From assembly GCF_017114865.1 (NCBI RefSeq), contig NZ_JADEYH010000021.1, positions 1 through 64,000 on the forward strand: a DNA stretch of 64,000 nucleotides, given 5' to 3'. This stretch comes from Streptomyces verrucosisporus. Its GTDB lineage: Bacteria > Actinomycetota > Actinomycetes > Streptomycetales > Streptomycetaceae. Positions within the stretch are counted from its first letter, which is position 1, and every line of letters starts with the position of its first letter. The translations under genes and the position numbers were made by a program. The notes below the pieces were generated by a model that did no database searches, was not told the origin of the DNA, and saw nothing but the letters and a program-made list of their open reading frames with translations. Below, in pieces: positions 1 through 10,891 of this stretch.

Positions 1-61
1 CGACGACGTGGTGGACGCCGAGATCGTCGACGACGACAAGCCCAAGGGTGGTGCAGCGTGA
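1..61 (+). CDS. dnaK: DnaK (Hsp70) C-terminus, partial
   Basis: Only the last 19 codons and the stop of a reading frame that enters from the left edge are present. They encode an acidic tail ending DDDKPKGGAA, which is typical of actinobacterial DnaK, the ATP-dependent Hsp70 chaperone. The TGA stop overlaps the GTG start of grpE (GTGA), so the two are translationally coupled. Identification rests on this tail and on the grpE-dnaJ-hspR order that follows. Confidence 0.9.
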   Translation, partial: DDVVDAEIVDDDKPKGGAA

Positions 62-741
62 CGGAGGAGACCCCGGGTTTCGAGCAGGAGCCCGACGTCC
101 CCGCCGAGCCGGGCAAGCCGGGCGAGCAGCCCGGTGACGCGGCGCAGGCCTCCGAGGCCGCCGAGGAGGCGGCCCCGGAGGCGGCCCCCGGGGCTTCCGG
201 GGACGCCGAGGGCGCGGCGGCACTGACCGCCCAGCTCGACCAGACCCGTACCGCGCTGAACGAGCGCACCCAGGACCTGCAGCGGCTCCAGGCGGAGTTC
301 TCCAACTACCGCCGCCGGGTCGAGCGGGACCGGGTGGCGGTCAAGGAGGTCGCGATCGCCAACGTGCTCACCGAGCTGCTGCCGGTGCTCGACGACATCG
401 GCCGCGCCCGGGACCACGGCGAACTGGTCGGCGGCTTCAAGTCGGTGGCCGAGTCGCTGGAGACGGTCGTGGCGAAGATGGGCCTGCAGCAGTTCGGCAA
501 GGAGGGCGAGGCCTTCGACCCGACGGTGCACGAGGCCCTGATGCACTCGTACTCGCCCGACGTCACCGAGACGACGTGCGTGCAGATCCTGCAGCCCGGG
601 TATCGCATCGGCGAGCGCACCATCCGGCCCGCGCGGGTCGGCGTAGCCGAGCCCCAGCCGGGCGCGCAGCCCGGCAAGGGCGAGGACCAGCAGGCGGAGA
701 CGGCAGCTGATGAGGAGAGCGGTGGCCCCGAGCAGGGCTGA
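58..741 (+). CDS. grpE: GrpE, nucleotide exchange factor of DnaK
   Basis: The 227-residue product has an acidic Glu/Ala/Pro-rich N-terminus (about residues 1-55), a long coiled-coil helix (about 58-100) and the GrpE beta domain with the family signature around VHEALMHSYSPDVTE. GrpE promotes ADP release from DnaK during protein refolding in the cytoplasm. The GTG start overlaps the dnaK stop by four bases and dnaJ follows after 33 bp, which is the standard Streptomyces dnaK operon. Expression should follow HspR repression from a promoter upstream of dnaK, outside the window. The acidic tail after the beta domain is low-complexity. Confidence 0.96.
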   Translation: MTEETPGFEQEPDVPAEPGKPGEQPGDAAQASEAAEEAAPEAAPGASGDAEGAAALTAQLDQTRTALNERTQDLQRLQAEFSNYRRRVERDRVAVKEVAIANVLTELLPVLDDIGRARDHGELVGGFKSVAESLETVVAKMGLQQFGKEGEAFDPTVHEALMHSYSPDVTETTCVQILQPGYRIGERTIRPARVGVAEPQPGAQPGKGEDQQAETAADEESGGPEQG

Positions 742-774
742 CGCGAGGGAAGACCGGGAGGAGGGACGCCGGGG

Positions 775-1959
775 ATGAGCACCAAGGACTTCGTGGAGAA
801 GGACTACTACAAGGTCCTCGGCGTCCCCAAGGACGCCACCGAGGCGGAGATCAAGAAGGCGTACCGGAAGCTCGCCCGCGAGTTCCACCCGGACGCCAAC
901 AAGGGCGACGCCCGGGCCGAGGAGCGCTTCAAGGAGGTCTCCGAGGCCCATGACGTCCTGGGCGATCCCAAGCGCCGCAAGGAGTACGACGAGGCCCGCG
1001 CGCTCTTCGGCGCCGGCGGTTTCCGCGCCGGCCCGGGGGCGGGCGGCCCCGGCGGCTTCAACTTCGACCTGGGCGACCTCTTCGGGGGTGCCCAGGGCGG
1101 CGGCGCCCCCGGGGCGGGCGGCTTCGGCGGCGGCCTCGGGGACGTCTTCGGCGGGCTGTTCGGCCGGGGCGGCGGCGCGGGCACGCGCACCCAGCCGCGC
1201 CGCGGCCAGGACATCGAGTCCGAGGTGACGCTCAGCTTCACCGAGGCGGTGGACGGGGCCACGGTCCCGCTGCGGATGTCCAGCTCGGCGGCGTGCAAGG
1301 CATGCGCGGGCACCGGCGACAAGAACGGCACCCCCAGGGTCTGCCCCACCTGCGTCGGCACCGGCCAGGTCAGCCGCGGCGGCGGGGGCGGGTTCTCGCT
1401 CACCGACCCGTGCGTGGACTGCAAGGGCCGGGGCCTGATCGCCCAGGACCCGTGCGAGGTCTGCAAGGGCAGCGGCCGGGCCACCAGCTCGCGCACCATG
1501 CAGGTCCGCATCCCCGCCGGAGTCTCCGACGGCCAGCGCATCCGGCTGCGGGGCAAGGGCGCGCCGGGCGAGCGCGGTGGCCCGAACGGCGATCTGTACG
1601 TCGTGGTGCACGTCGAGCCGCACCCGGTGTTCGGCCGCAAGGACGACAACCTGACCGTCACCGTGCCCGTCACCTTCACGGAGGCGGCGCTCGGCGGCGA
1701 GATCAAGGTGCCCACCCTGGGCGGCCCACCGGTCACCCTGAGGCTTCCGGCCGGCACGCCGAGCGGCCGGACGATGCGCGCCCGCGGAAAAGGGGCGGTG
1801 CGCAAGGATGGCACCAGGGGCGACCTGTTGGTCACCATGGAGGTGACGGTCCCGAGGGAACTGAGCGACAAGGCGAGGGACCTGCTGGAGTCCTACCGTG
1901 ACGCGACCGCGGGCGAGGACCCGCGGGCGGCGCTGTTCAAGGCCGCGAAGGGAGAATGA
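775..1959 (+). CDS. dnaJ: DnaJ (Hsp40) co-chaperone
   Basis: This 394-residue type I J-protein stimulates the DnaK ATPase and delivers clients. The J domain carries the HPD motif at residues 38-40. It is followed by a long Gly/Phe-rich linker (about 80-140), four zinc-binding CxxCxGxG repeats (CKACAGTG, CPTCVGTG, CVDCKGRG, CEVCKGSG) and the C-terminal substrate-binding domains. The start is preceded by a GGAGG-type site. The last codons overlap hspR by ATGA, so co-chaperone and repressor are coupled. Streptomyces usually has a second dnaJ elsewhere; the operon position marks this one as DnaJ1. Confidence 0.96.
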   Translation: MSTKDFVEKDYYKVLGVPKDATEAEIKKAYRKLAREFHPDANKGDARAEERFKEVSEAHDVLGDPKRRKEYDEARALFGAGGFRAGPGAGGPGGFNFDLGDLFGGAQGGGAPGAGGFGGGLGDVFGGLFGRGGGAGTRTQPRRGQDIESEVTLSFTEAVDGATVPLRMSSSAACKACAGTGDKNGTPRVCPTCVGTGQVSRGGGGGFSLTDPCVDCKGRGLIAQDPCEVCKGSGRATSSRTMQVRIPAGVSDGQRIRLRGKGAPGERGGPNGDLYVVVHVEPHPVFGRKDDNLTVTVPVTFTEAALGGEIKVPTLGGPPVTLRLPAGTPSGRTMRARGKGAVRKDGTRGDLLVTMEVTVPRELSDKARDLLESYRDATAGEDPRAALFKAAKGE

Positions 1960-2441
1960 CCGATATGGACGGCTACGGCCGCGGACGACAGGGCCAGGGA
2001 CGGGGGCGCGCCAACCCGTACGAGCTGACGGACGAGTCACCGGTCTACGTCATCTCCGTGGCGGCACAGCTCTCCGGGCTCCACCCGCAGACACTGCGGC
2101 AGTACGACCGGCTCGGTCTCGTCTCCCCCGACCGCACCGCCGGGCGCGGCCGCCGTTACTCGGCGCGTGACATCCAGCTCCTGCGCCAGGTGCAGCGGCT
2201 GTCGCAGGACGAGGGCATCAACCTCGCGGGCATCAAGCGCATCATCGAGCTGGAGAACCAGGTCGCGGCCCTGCAGGCCAAGGTGGCCGAGCTCCAGCAG
2301 GCGGTGGAGGGGGCCGCGGTGGCCATGCGCCAGCGTGAGGCTCAGGTGCACGCCTCCTACCGCCGCGACCTGGTGCCCTACCACGACGTGCGGCAGTCCA
2401 GCGCGCTGGTGGTCTGGCGGCCTCAGCGCTCCGCCGACTGA
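1956..2441 (+). CDS. hspR: HspR, MerR-family heat-shock repressor
   Basis: The 161-residue protein has a MerR-type winged helix (SVAAQLSGLHPQTLRQYDRL, then an RRYSARDIQLL wing) and a coiled coil (about residues 88-120). HspR binds HAIR operators (CTTGAGT-N7-ACTCAAG) with DnaK as co-repressor and releases them when DnaK is titrated by misfolded protein. It ends the dnaK operon and overlaps dnaJ by four bases. A near-perfect HAIR sits in front of clpB at 4139-4159 in this window. Compared with E. coli MerR it lacks C-terminal metal ligands, as expected for HspR. Confidence 0.96.
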   Translation: MTDMDGYGRGRQGQGRGRANPYELTDESPVYVISVAAQLSGLHPQTLRQYDRLGLVSPDRTAGRGRRYSARDIQLLRQVQRLSQDEGINLAGIKRIIELENQVAALQAKVAELQQAVEGAAVAMRQREAQVHASYRRDLVPYHDVRQSSALVVWRPQRSAD

Positions 2442-2627
2442 CCTTCACTCCGCGGTGTGCCGGGGCACGCCCCCGGCGCCCCCGCGGCCGGCTTCCGGCG
2501 GGGGCCCGGTGAGGGCCGTCCGGCGTACACATGCGTCCGTCCGGGGCCGCCCGAACGGACGCCTCGCGCCACCCGTCCGGCGGTGTGCGGATGGCATGCC
2601 GGCGTGGGAGGGGCGCAGCGTGAGGGC

Positions 2628-3488
2628 ATGGACAGGATACGTGCCGTCATAGCCGCGTTCGTGACCGTCACGACCTCCGCCGCGCTGCTGGGGGCCGCTC
2701 CCCTGGGCGTCCCCGTGGTCGATCCGGTGCCCGGTGCCGCGGCCGTTCGCACAACGGCCGACGGGGCCGGCGCCCCCCGGGCCCCCTGGCCCGGCGGTAC
2801 GGTGCGGACCGTCGGGAAGCTCATCGGGACCTATCCGGACGGGCAGCTGCTGGCCTGCTCCGGCGCCGTCGTGGACGCCCCCAACGGAAGCGTCGTCGTC
2901 ACCGCCGCCCACTGCGTCCACAACCCCGGCGAGGCCCGCTGGAAGCAGGCCTGGTTCGTCCCCGCCTACGACCGCCACGGCACCGCGAACGCCGCCCGGG
3001 CCGGCTGGCGGGTGGAGTCGGTGCACCTGGAGTCCGCCTGGAAGCGGGGGAAGCTGCCGCAGGCCCTGCCGTACGACTACGCCTTCCTGAAGGTGGAGAG
3101 GAAGGACGGGCGGACGCTCCAGGAGACGGTCGGCGCCAACCGCCTGGACTTCGAGCCCGTCGAGCCGGCCGAGCGCACCACGGCCCTCGGCTACCCGGCC
3201 ACCGAGCCGTACGACGGCGAGACGCTCGCCCACTGCGCGGGCACGCCCACCCTGCTGACCGAGCGGGACACCCGGCAGCCGAACGTGGGCGGGCTGCTGC
3301 TGGAGTCCTGCGACCTGACCCAGGGGTCCAGCGGCGGGCCGTGGCTGCGTGACTACGACGCCGCGAGCCAGTCCGGCACGGTGGTGGCCGTGATGTCGGT
3401 CGGCGACGACCGGGGCCGGGTGCTGGGCCGTCCCTTCCCGGCCGAGGCGCGCCGGCTGCTCCGGGCGGCGGGCGGTTCCCGCGGCTGA
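2628..3488 (+). CDS. secreted trypsin-like serine protease
   Basis: I chose the ATG at 2628 because it opens a clear signal peptide (MDRIRAVIAAFVTVTTSAAL followed by a small-residue region); the frame upstream of it is not protein-like. The mature part is a chymotrypsin-fold S1 protease with all three catalytic motifs: His in TAAHC, Asp in PYDYAFLKV and Ser in GSSGGPW. The product is 286 residues. It should act outside the cell as an endopeptidase of unknown substrate. It lies between hspR and a convergent gene, so it is probably monocistronic. Several acidic and Trp-rich segments make it resemble the V8/glutamyl-type branch, but specificity cannot be read from sequence. Confidence 0.85.
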   Translation: MDRIRAVIAAFVTVTTSAALLGAAPLGVPVVDPVPGAAAVRTTADGAGAPRAPWPGGTVRTVGKLIGTYPDGQLLACSGAVVDAPNGSVVVTAAHCVHNPGEARWKQAWFVPAYDRHGTANAARAGWRVESVHLESAWKRGKLPQALPYDYAFLKVERKDGRTLQETVGANRLDFEPVEPAERTTALGYPATEPYDGETLAHCAGTPTLLTERDTRQPNVGGLLLESCDLTQGSSGGPWLRDYDAASQSGTVVAVMSVGDDRGRVLGRPFPAEARRLLRAAGGSRG

Positions 3489-3539
3489 GCCGCGCAGGAG
3501 CCGCGCCCGGCCTCCGGTCCCGACCGGGCCCCACGAGCC

Positions 3540-3580
3540 GACGCCGTCCCGCCCGATGTGCGACCGGGCGGGGCGGCGTC
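3540..3580 (+). terminator. hairpin terminator between convergent genes
   Basis: Two 16-base arms (3540-3555 and 3565-3580) pair with a single G-T wobble around a 9-base loop. The structure sits between the protease and the convergent PPOX gene and could terminate both. No U-tract follows, as is usual in Streptomyces. Confidence 0.7.
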
Positions 3581-3669
3581 CTGCCGTACGCGGGCGCGGG
3601 CGCGGGCGGCGGGGCACCGGGTGCGGGCCGGACGGGGCAGAGGGGTAGGGGGCAGAGGGCTCGGACAGG

Positions 3670-4101
3670 TCAGAGGGGCCGGACGGTGCCCATCGCCCGG
3701 TCCAGGGCGATCTCGATCAGCACACGTTCCGGATTGGGCGCGGGGGTGCGTCCGTACCGCTCGGCGTAGCGGGCGACCGCGTCCGCGACCGCGTCGGCGT
3801 CGGCGCGCACCGAGGCGGTGCCCTCCAGGGTGGCCCAGCGCCCCCGGTCCACCTGGCAGACGGCGGCCCGGGCCCCTCCGGGGCGGTCCGCGGCGGCCAG
3901 GACGTTGGCGACCTTGGTGCTGGTGCGGCGGGTGATGACCCGCGCCAGACCGGCCCCGGGATCGTAGGTGACCCCGACGGGCACCACATGGGGAGTGCCG
4001 TCGGGCCGGAGCGTGGTCAGGGTGCACAGATGCCGCTCCCGCCAGAAGGCGAGGTACGCGTCGTCCGGGTGCCTTGGGTCCCGCCGGGATTCACTGGCCA
4101 T
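3670..4101 (-). CDS. PPOX-class (pyridoxamine 5'-phosphate oxidase fold) F420/flavin-dependent protein
   Basis: This 143-residue protein has the split-barrel layout of small PPOX enzymes. The tract LCTLTTLRPDGTPHVVPVG is typical of the family and is followed by a strand with Lys-Val-Asn near the cofactor site. Actinobacterial members often bind F420 or FMN and reduce small substrates; the substrate here cannot be told. It is transcribed away from clpB, its start being about 40 bp from the HAIR operator, so HspR could affect it too. The same frame stays open far into antisense clpB; I placed the start at the ATG where family homology begins. Confidence 0.8.
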   Translation of the reverse strand: MASESRRDPRHPDDAYLAFWRERHLCTLTTLRPDGTPHVVPVGVTYDPGAGLARVITRRTSTKVANVLAAADRPGGARAAVCQVDRGRWATLEGTASVRADADAVADAVARYAERYGRTPAPNPERVLIEIALDRAMGTVRPL

Positions 4102-4138
4102 GCTCCGGAAACTATCCCGGCGGCACTCCCGTTCGCGC

Positions 4139-4159
4139 CTTGAGTGGAATAGACTCAAC
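4139..4159. promoter_or_regulatory. HAIR element, HspR operator of clpB
   Basis: The sequence CTTGAGT, seven bases, then ACTCAAC differs from the established HspR consensus CTTGAGT-N7-ACTCAAG only in the last base. It lies 54 bp upstream of the clpB start. With hspR itself 2 kb away, HspR control of clpB is the expected arrangement in Streptomyces. Because the PPOX gene diverges from here, the operator may serve both directions. Confidence 0.9.
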
Positions 4160-4212
4160 TTACTGCATGTTGATGTGTGCAGAATTGGCGACAGGAGGAG
4201 GAGCACGCACCC

Positions 4213-6810
<2,598 letters not shown>

Positions 6811-6997
6811 CGGCGCGGTGAGGAGGCGGCGGGTCCGCGCCACGGGGCCCGCCGCACCGCCCGGGGCCCTCACGGCCCCGGGCGTCCGCCCGGCGGGCGG
6901 ACGCGTCAGTCCGACGGGCGAGCGGCGAGGCCCGGGCTTGCCAGGACGGGGCCGGGGTGGGGGAGGATGGCAGGAATCGTATGAAGGGAAATCCACG

Positions 6998-7525
6998 GTG
7001 ACTATCGACCCGTCCTCGATCCCGAACTTCGGGGGCCAGCAGCCCGAACAGCAGCCGACGGGGCCTGCCGGGCCCGTCATCCCGGACCAGGACCTGGTCA
7101 AGCAGCTCCTCGACCAGATGGAGCTGAAGTACGTCGTCGACGACGAGGGTGACCTCGCGGCGCCGTGGGAGGAGTTCCGCACCTACTTCATGTTCCGCGG
7201 CGAGAAGGAGCAGCAGGTCTTCTCCGTCCGGACGTTCTACGACCGTCCCCACTCCATCGAGGACAAGACCCGCCTGCTGGAGCTGATCGACGACTGGAAC
7301 CGCCGCACCCTGTGGCCGAAGGTCTACAGCCACACGCACGACGACGGCACGGTCCGCCTGATCGGCGAGGCCCAGATGCTGGTCGGCGTCGGCGTCTCGC
7401 TGGAGCACTTCGTCTCCAGCACGGTGAGCTGGATCCGCGCCTCGGTCGAGTTCGACCGCTGGCTCGTGGAGCAGCTCGGCCTGGCCAAGGACGTCGAGGA
7501 GTCCGACGGTGAGGGTGAGGGCTGA
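6998..7525 (+). CDS. YbjN-domain protein
   Basis: The protein starts at the GTG at 6998 after an AAGGGAA site and has 175 residues: a Pro/Gln-rich N-terminus (1-30), then a YbjN/type III chaperone-like alpha/beta domain and an acidic tail (EESDGEGEG). The YbjN fold is related to secretion chaperones and its biochemical role in actinobacteria is unknown. The gene lies 187 bp after clpB in the same direction but with its own ribosome binding site. Longer frames upstream of 6998 are Arg/Gly-rich and unlikely to be coding. Confidence 0.78.
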   Translation: MTIDPSSIPNFGGQQPEQQPTGPAGPVIPDQDLVKQLLDQMELKYVVDDEGDLAAPWEEFRTYFMFRGEKEQQVFSVRTFYDRPHSIEDKTRLLELIDDWNRRTLWPKVYSHTHDDGTVRLIGEAQMLVGVGVSLEHFVSSTVSWIRASVEFDRWLVEQLGLAKDVEESDGEGEG

Positions 7526-7612
7526 TCTCTCCGCCCCCCACACGAGGCCCCGCGCGGCCCCGGTGCACGGAACGCCTCGCGTCCGCCGCGCCGGGGCCGC
7601 CGCGCGTCCGGC

Positions 7613-8034
7613 CTACCCGTGCGCGTTCCCGTGCCCGCGCGCCGTGCGCACGGCGTACACCAGACAGACGACGGCCCCCGCCACGAGGGCGAGCACCACG
7701 GGATTGACGAACAGCGGCACGATGTCGACCTCCGTACCGTCCTCCCAGCGGCAGACCGTGGACAGCGGGAACGCGTCCTGCGAGATCGAGTCCGGACGTG
7801 CGGTCGGCGGCTTCCCCGCATCCACGGCACAGGCCTCGCCCGTCTTCGTGAACCCGGAGAACGCGCCCCACCCGTAGCACAGCAGGGCCGCGCAGTAGCA
7901 GAGCGCGGCCCCCAGGGCCCACTGCCAGGTCCTGTACAGCCGGACGGGATGGTGGTCCGGGTCCGCGTACCGCACGCAGTTCATGACGGTGACGAGCAGG
8001 CCGAGGATCGCCGCGAAGATCAGCGCCTCGGCCA

Positions 8035-8035
<1 letters not shown>
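7613..8035 (-). CDS. small membrane protein, unknown function
   Basis: The 140-residue product has three hydrophobic segments: an N-terminal helix (about 1-20), a Cys-rich central helix (about 38-60) and a C-terminal helix (about 110-130). Two Cys residues (in EACAVD and TVCRW) lie in the loop between helices 2 and 3. I do not recognise the family. Its ATG overlaps the stop of the upstream aminotransferase (TGATG), so it is translationally coupled to that gene. Confidence 0.65.
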
Positions 8036-9255
<1,220 letters not shown>

Positions 9256-9282
9256 GGCGGTCATCCTCCGCCCGGCACCCGG

Positions 9283-9294
9283 CTTCCTCAACTC
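9283..9294 (+). repeat. upstream element CTTCCTCAACTC, copy 1
   Basis: This 12-base sequence recurs exactly at 9618-9629. Both copies are followed by GCTTTG and then CGTGAC, and each precedes one of the two paralogous small membrane-protein genes. It looks like duplicated promoter or leader sequence. Confidence 0.5.
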
Positions 9295-9361
9295 CCCCCG
9301 CCCGTGCTTTGCTGCGGATGTCGTGACGGCGGCCCCGGTGGGGGCGCGGGAGAGGGGTGTC

Positions 9362-9577
9362 GTGGTGGGGTGGTTGGTCGGCGGTCTCGCCGTGTTCATG
9401 GTGCTGCTGGTCGTGGCGGTGGTCGTTCCGGCCCTGCGCGGCGGGCGCCGGACGGCCGGGGGCCGGCGGGGCGGTTCGTCCGGCGGCGGTGACAGCGGTT
9501 GGTGGGGAGACGGTGGTTCGGACGGCGGCTCGGGCGACTCGGGCGGCGGGTGCGGTGGAGGGGGCGGAGGGGACTGA
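9362..9577 (+). CDS. small one-helix membrane protein with Gly-rich tail (paralogue 1)
   Basis: From the GTG at 9362, preceded by GAGGGG, the product has 71 residues: a single transmembrane helix near the N-terminus (GWLVGGLAVFMVLLVVAVVV), a basic Arg/Gly linker and a Gly/Ser/Asp tail ending GGGCGGGGGGD. Gly-Cys tails like this are seen at the ends of TIGR04222-type actinobacterial membrane proteins, but here no other domain is present. The neighbouring gene at 9725 has the same length and architecture. Codon use is consistent with coding; function unknown. Confidence 0.5.
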   Translation: MVGWLVGGLAVFMVLLVVAVVVPALRGGRRTAGGRRGGSSGGGDSGWWGDGGSDGGSGDSGGGCGGGGGGD

Positions 9578-9617
9578 GCGGCGCCGGGCCCGTCCGATGA
9601 CGGCCCGAAGCTCTGGA

Positions 9618-9629
9618 CTTCCTCAACTC
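9618..9629 (+). repeat. upstream element CTTCCTCAACTC, copy 2
   Basis: Exact second copy of the 12-mer at 9283-9294, about 100 bp before the second small membrane-protein gene. GCTTTG follows at once and CGTGAC further on, as in copy 1. Confidence 0.5.
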
Positions 9630-9724
9630 GGCTTTGACGCGGGCGGCGCGGGGGGATCGTGACTTCAGACCCGTACGGGGGATGTGCGGGCACGGGGGAC
9701 ACGAGGGGACATGAGGGGGATGCC

Positions 9725-9940
9725 ATGACGGTTTCTGTCATCGTCTGCATGGCTTTGGTCCTGGTGCTGGCCGTGGTGGCGGTCGGCGCGGTCACGAGAA
9801 GGGGCCGCCGCGTCCGGCGGAGCACCGGCGGGGGAGCCTCGGGGGCGTGGCTCGGCGCCGGCGTCGGTTGGCACGGCGGTGGACACGGCAGTGGGTACGG
9901 CGGTGGCGGCGGGTGCGGCGGGGGATGCGGAGGCGGCTGA
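9725..9940 (+). CDS. small one-helix membrane protein with Gly-rich tail (paralogue 2)
   Basis: The ATG at 9725 opens a 71-residue product: a hydrophobic helix (VSVIVCMALVLVLAVVAVGA), an Arg-rich cytoplasmic patch (TRRGRRVRR), then Gly/His/Tyr repeats ending GGGCGGGCGGG. It matches the gene at 9362 in length and layout although the sequences differ in detail, so the pair is best read as an old tandem duplication. The Cys residues spaced in glycine could be lipid- or metal-linked, but nothing in the sequence proves it. Confidence 0.5.
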   Translation: MTVSVIVCMALVLVLAVVAVGAVTRRGRRVRRSTGGGASGAWLGAGVGWHGGGHGSGYGGGGGCGGGCGGG

Positions 9941-10191
9941 CGCTGTTCACCCGTACGGCGGTTGCAGTTCAGCGGGGAGAACATCTGACCTGCTAGGCCC
10001 CCGCTGGTATGGAGAACAGGCGAAGGTGAGTAAAAAGCCTGTAGGAGCCGCACATTCCGTGGTTCGGTGACTGGTGTACCCGGACTTCACGTGGGCGCGA
10101 GCCGGCGGCAGGCAGCATCCCTGCCCCCTCTTCGGGGCCCTGTTCCAGGGGGCTGAGCCGGCCCGCCCTCACTGCGTTGCGGAGCCGACCC

Positions 10192-10725
10192 ATGCTCACC
10201 GATCTCAAGACCCCGTACACCGACACCCGCGCCGGTGACCTCGCCTGGGCGCTCGGGCGCGACCCCATGCCGGCCCTGGCGAAGCTGGACCTCGAACTTG
10301 AGGGAACGGCCGTCCAGTTGAGACTTCTCGGCGCTTCACACCAGGTGCTGCTCGCGGACGAGGGCGGCATCTTCTGCTCGGAGACCGTGGCGTGCATCCC
10401 CGGCAGCAGGACACCGCTGCCGCTGGGGGTGTCGAAACGGATGGACGACTGGGAGTACGCGTTCGCGGCACGCGTCGAGACGCTCTCCGACCGCTCCTTC
10501 GCGGGGCGTGCCCAGGAGTTGCTCGCGCTCGTCGCGGACCACCCGCACGGGCTGGCCGGCACCTTTCCCGGCAGCCCGAACGCCTTCACCGCCCTGCTGG
10601 TCCAGCGGCGCGGCTTCCAGACGCACTGGCGGACCTGGCACGCCTACCCGCAGGAGCGGCGGCTCGTCGTGACCCACACCAGGGTGGGTGCGCGCGTGCG
10701 GGAACCGGAGCGGGTGGGCGTGTGA
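10192..10725 (+). CDS. DUF2617 family protein
   Basis: The ATG at 10192 has GGAG seven bases upstream and gives a 177-residue protein beginning MLTDLKTPYTDTRAGDLAWA, the recognisable start of DUF2617. The family is confined to actinobacteria and is usually found beside a membrane-linked spermidine-synthase-like gene, as here at 10892. No catalytic motif is visible; the role is unknown. In many genomes DUF350, DUF4178 and DUF4247 genes accompany this pair. I do not see them here; the two small Gly-rich membrane proteins occupy the flank instead. Confidence 0.8.
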   Translation: MLTDLKTPYTDTRAGDLAWALGRDPMPALAKLDLELEGTAVQLRLLGASHQVLLADEGGIFCSETVACIPGSRTPLPLGVSKRMDDWEYAFAARVETLSDRSFAGRAQELLALVADHPHGLAGTFPGSPNAFTALLVQRRGFQTHWRTWHAYPQERRLVVTHTRVGARVREPERVGV

Positions 10726-10878
10726 TCCCGGCGCTGCCCGTGCAGGGCGTACGCGGGTGCGCGCCGCGCGCCCCCGCCGGGACGTACGCGCCGCACACGG
10801 AATCAAGGAGTGTCGGCTCGCGCGCATGTGCGGTTCATTGCACCTGTGTGGGTGACAGGCCTCGCGGGAGGCGTCCCG

Positions 10879-10884
10879 TAGCGT
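10879..10884 (+). promoter_or_regulatory. -10 box of leaderless promoter
   Basis: TAGCGT lies exactly seven bases before the ATG at 10892, placing transcription start at or beside the start codon. There is no ribosome binding site. No good -35 is visible. Confidence 0.55.
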
Positions 10885-10891
10885 TCCCGGC

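Noticed and set aside
2475..2507. GC-rich hairpin after hspR as a terminator
   Set aside because: The stem is ambiguous (several overlapping pairings of CCCCCGC/GCGGGGG), so I do not list it as a supported terminator.
9659..9724. Longer start for the second Gly-rich membrane protein
   Set aside because: The extra residues are hydrophilic noise before the membrane helix, and the ATG at 9725 directly opens the helix.
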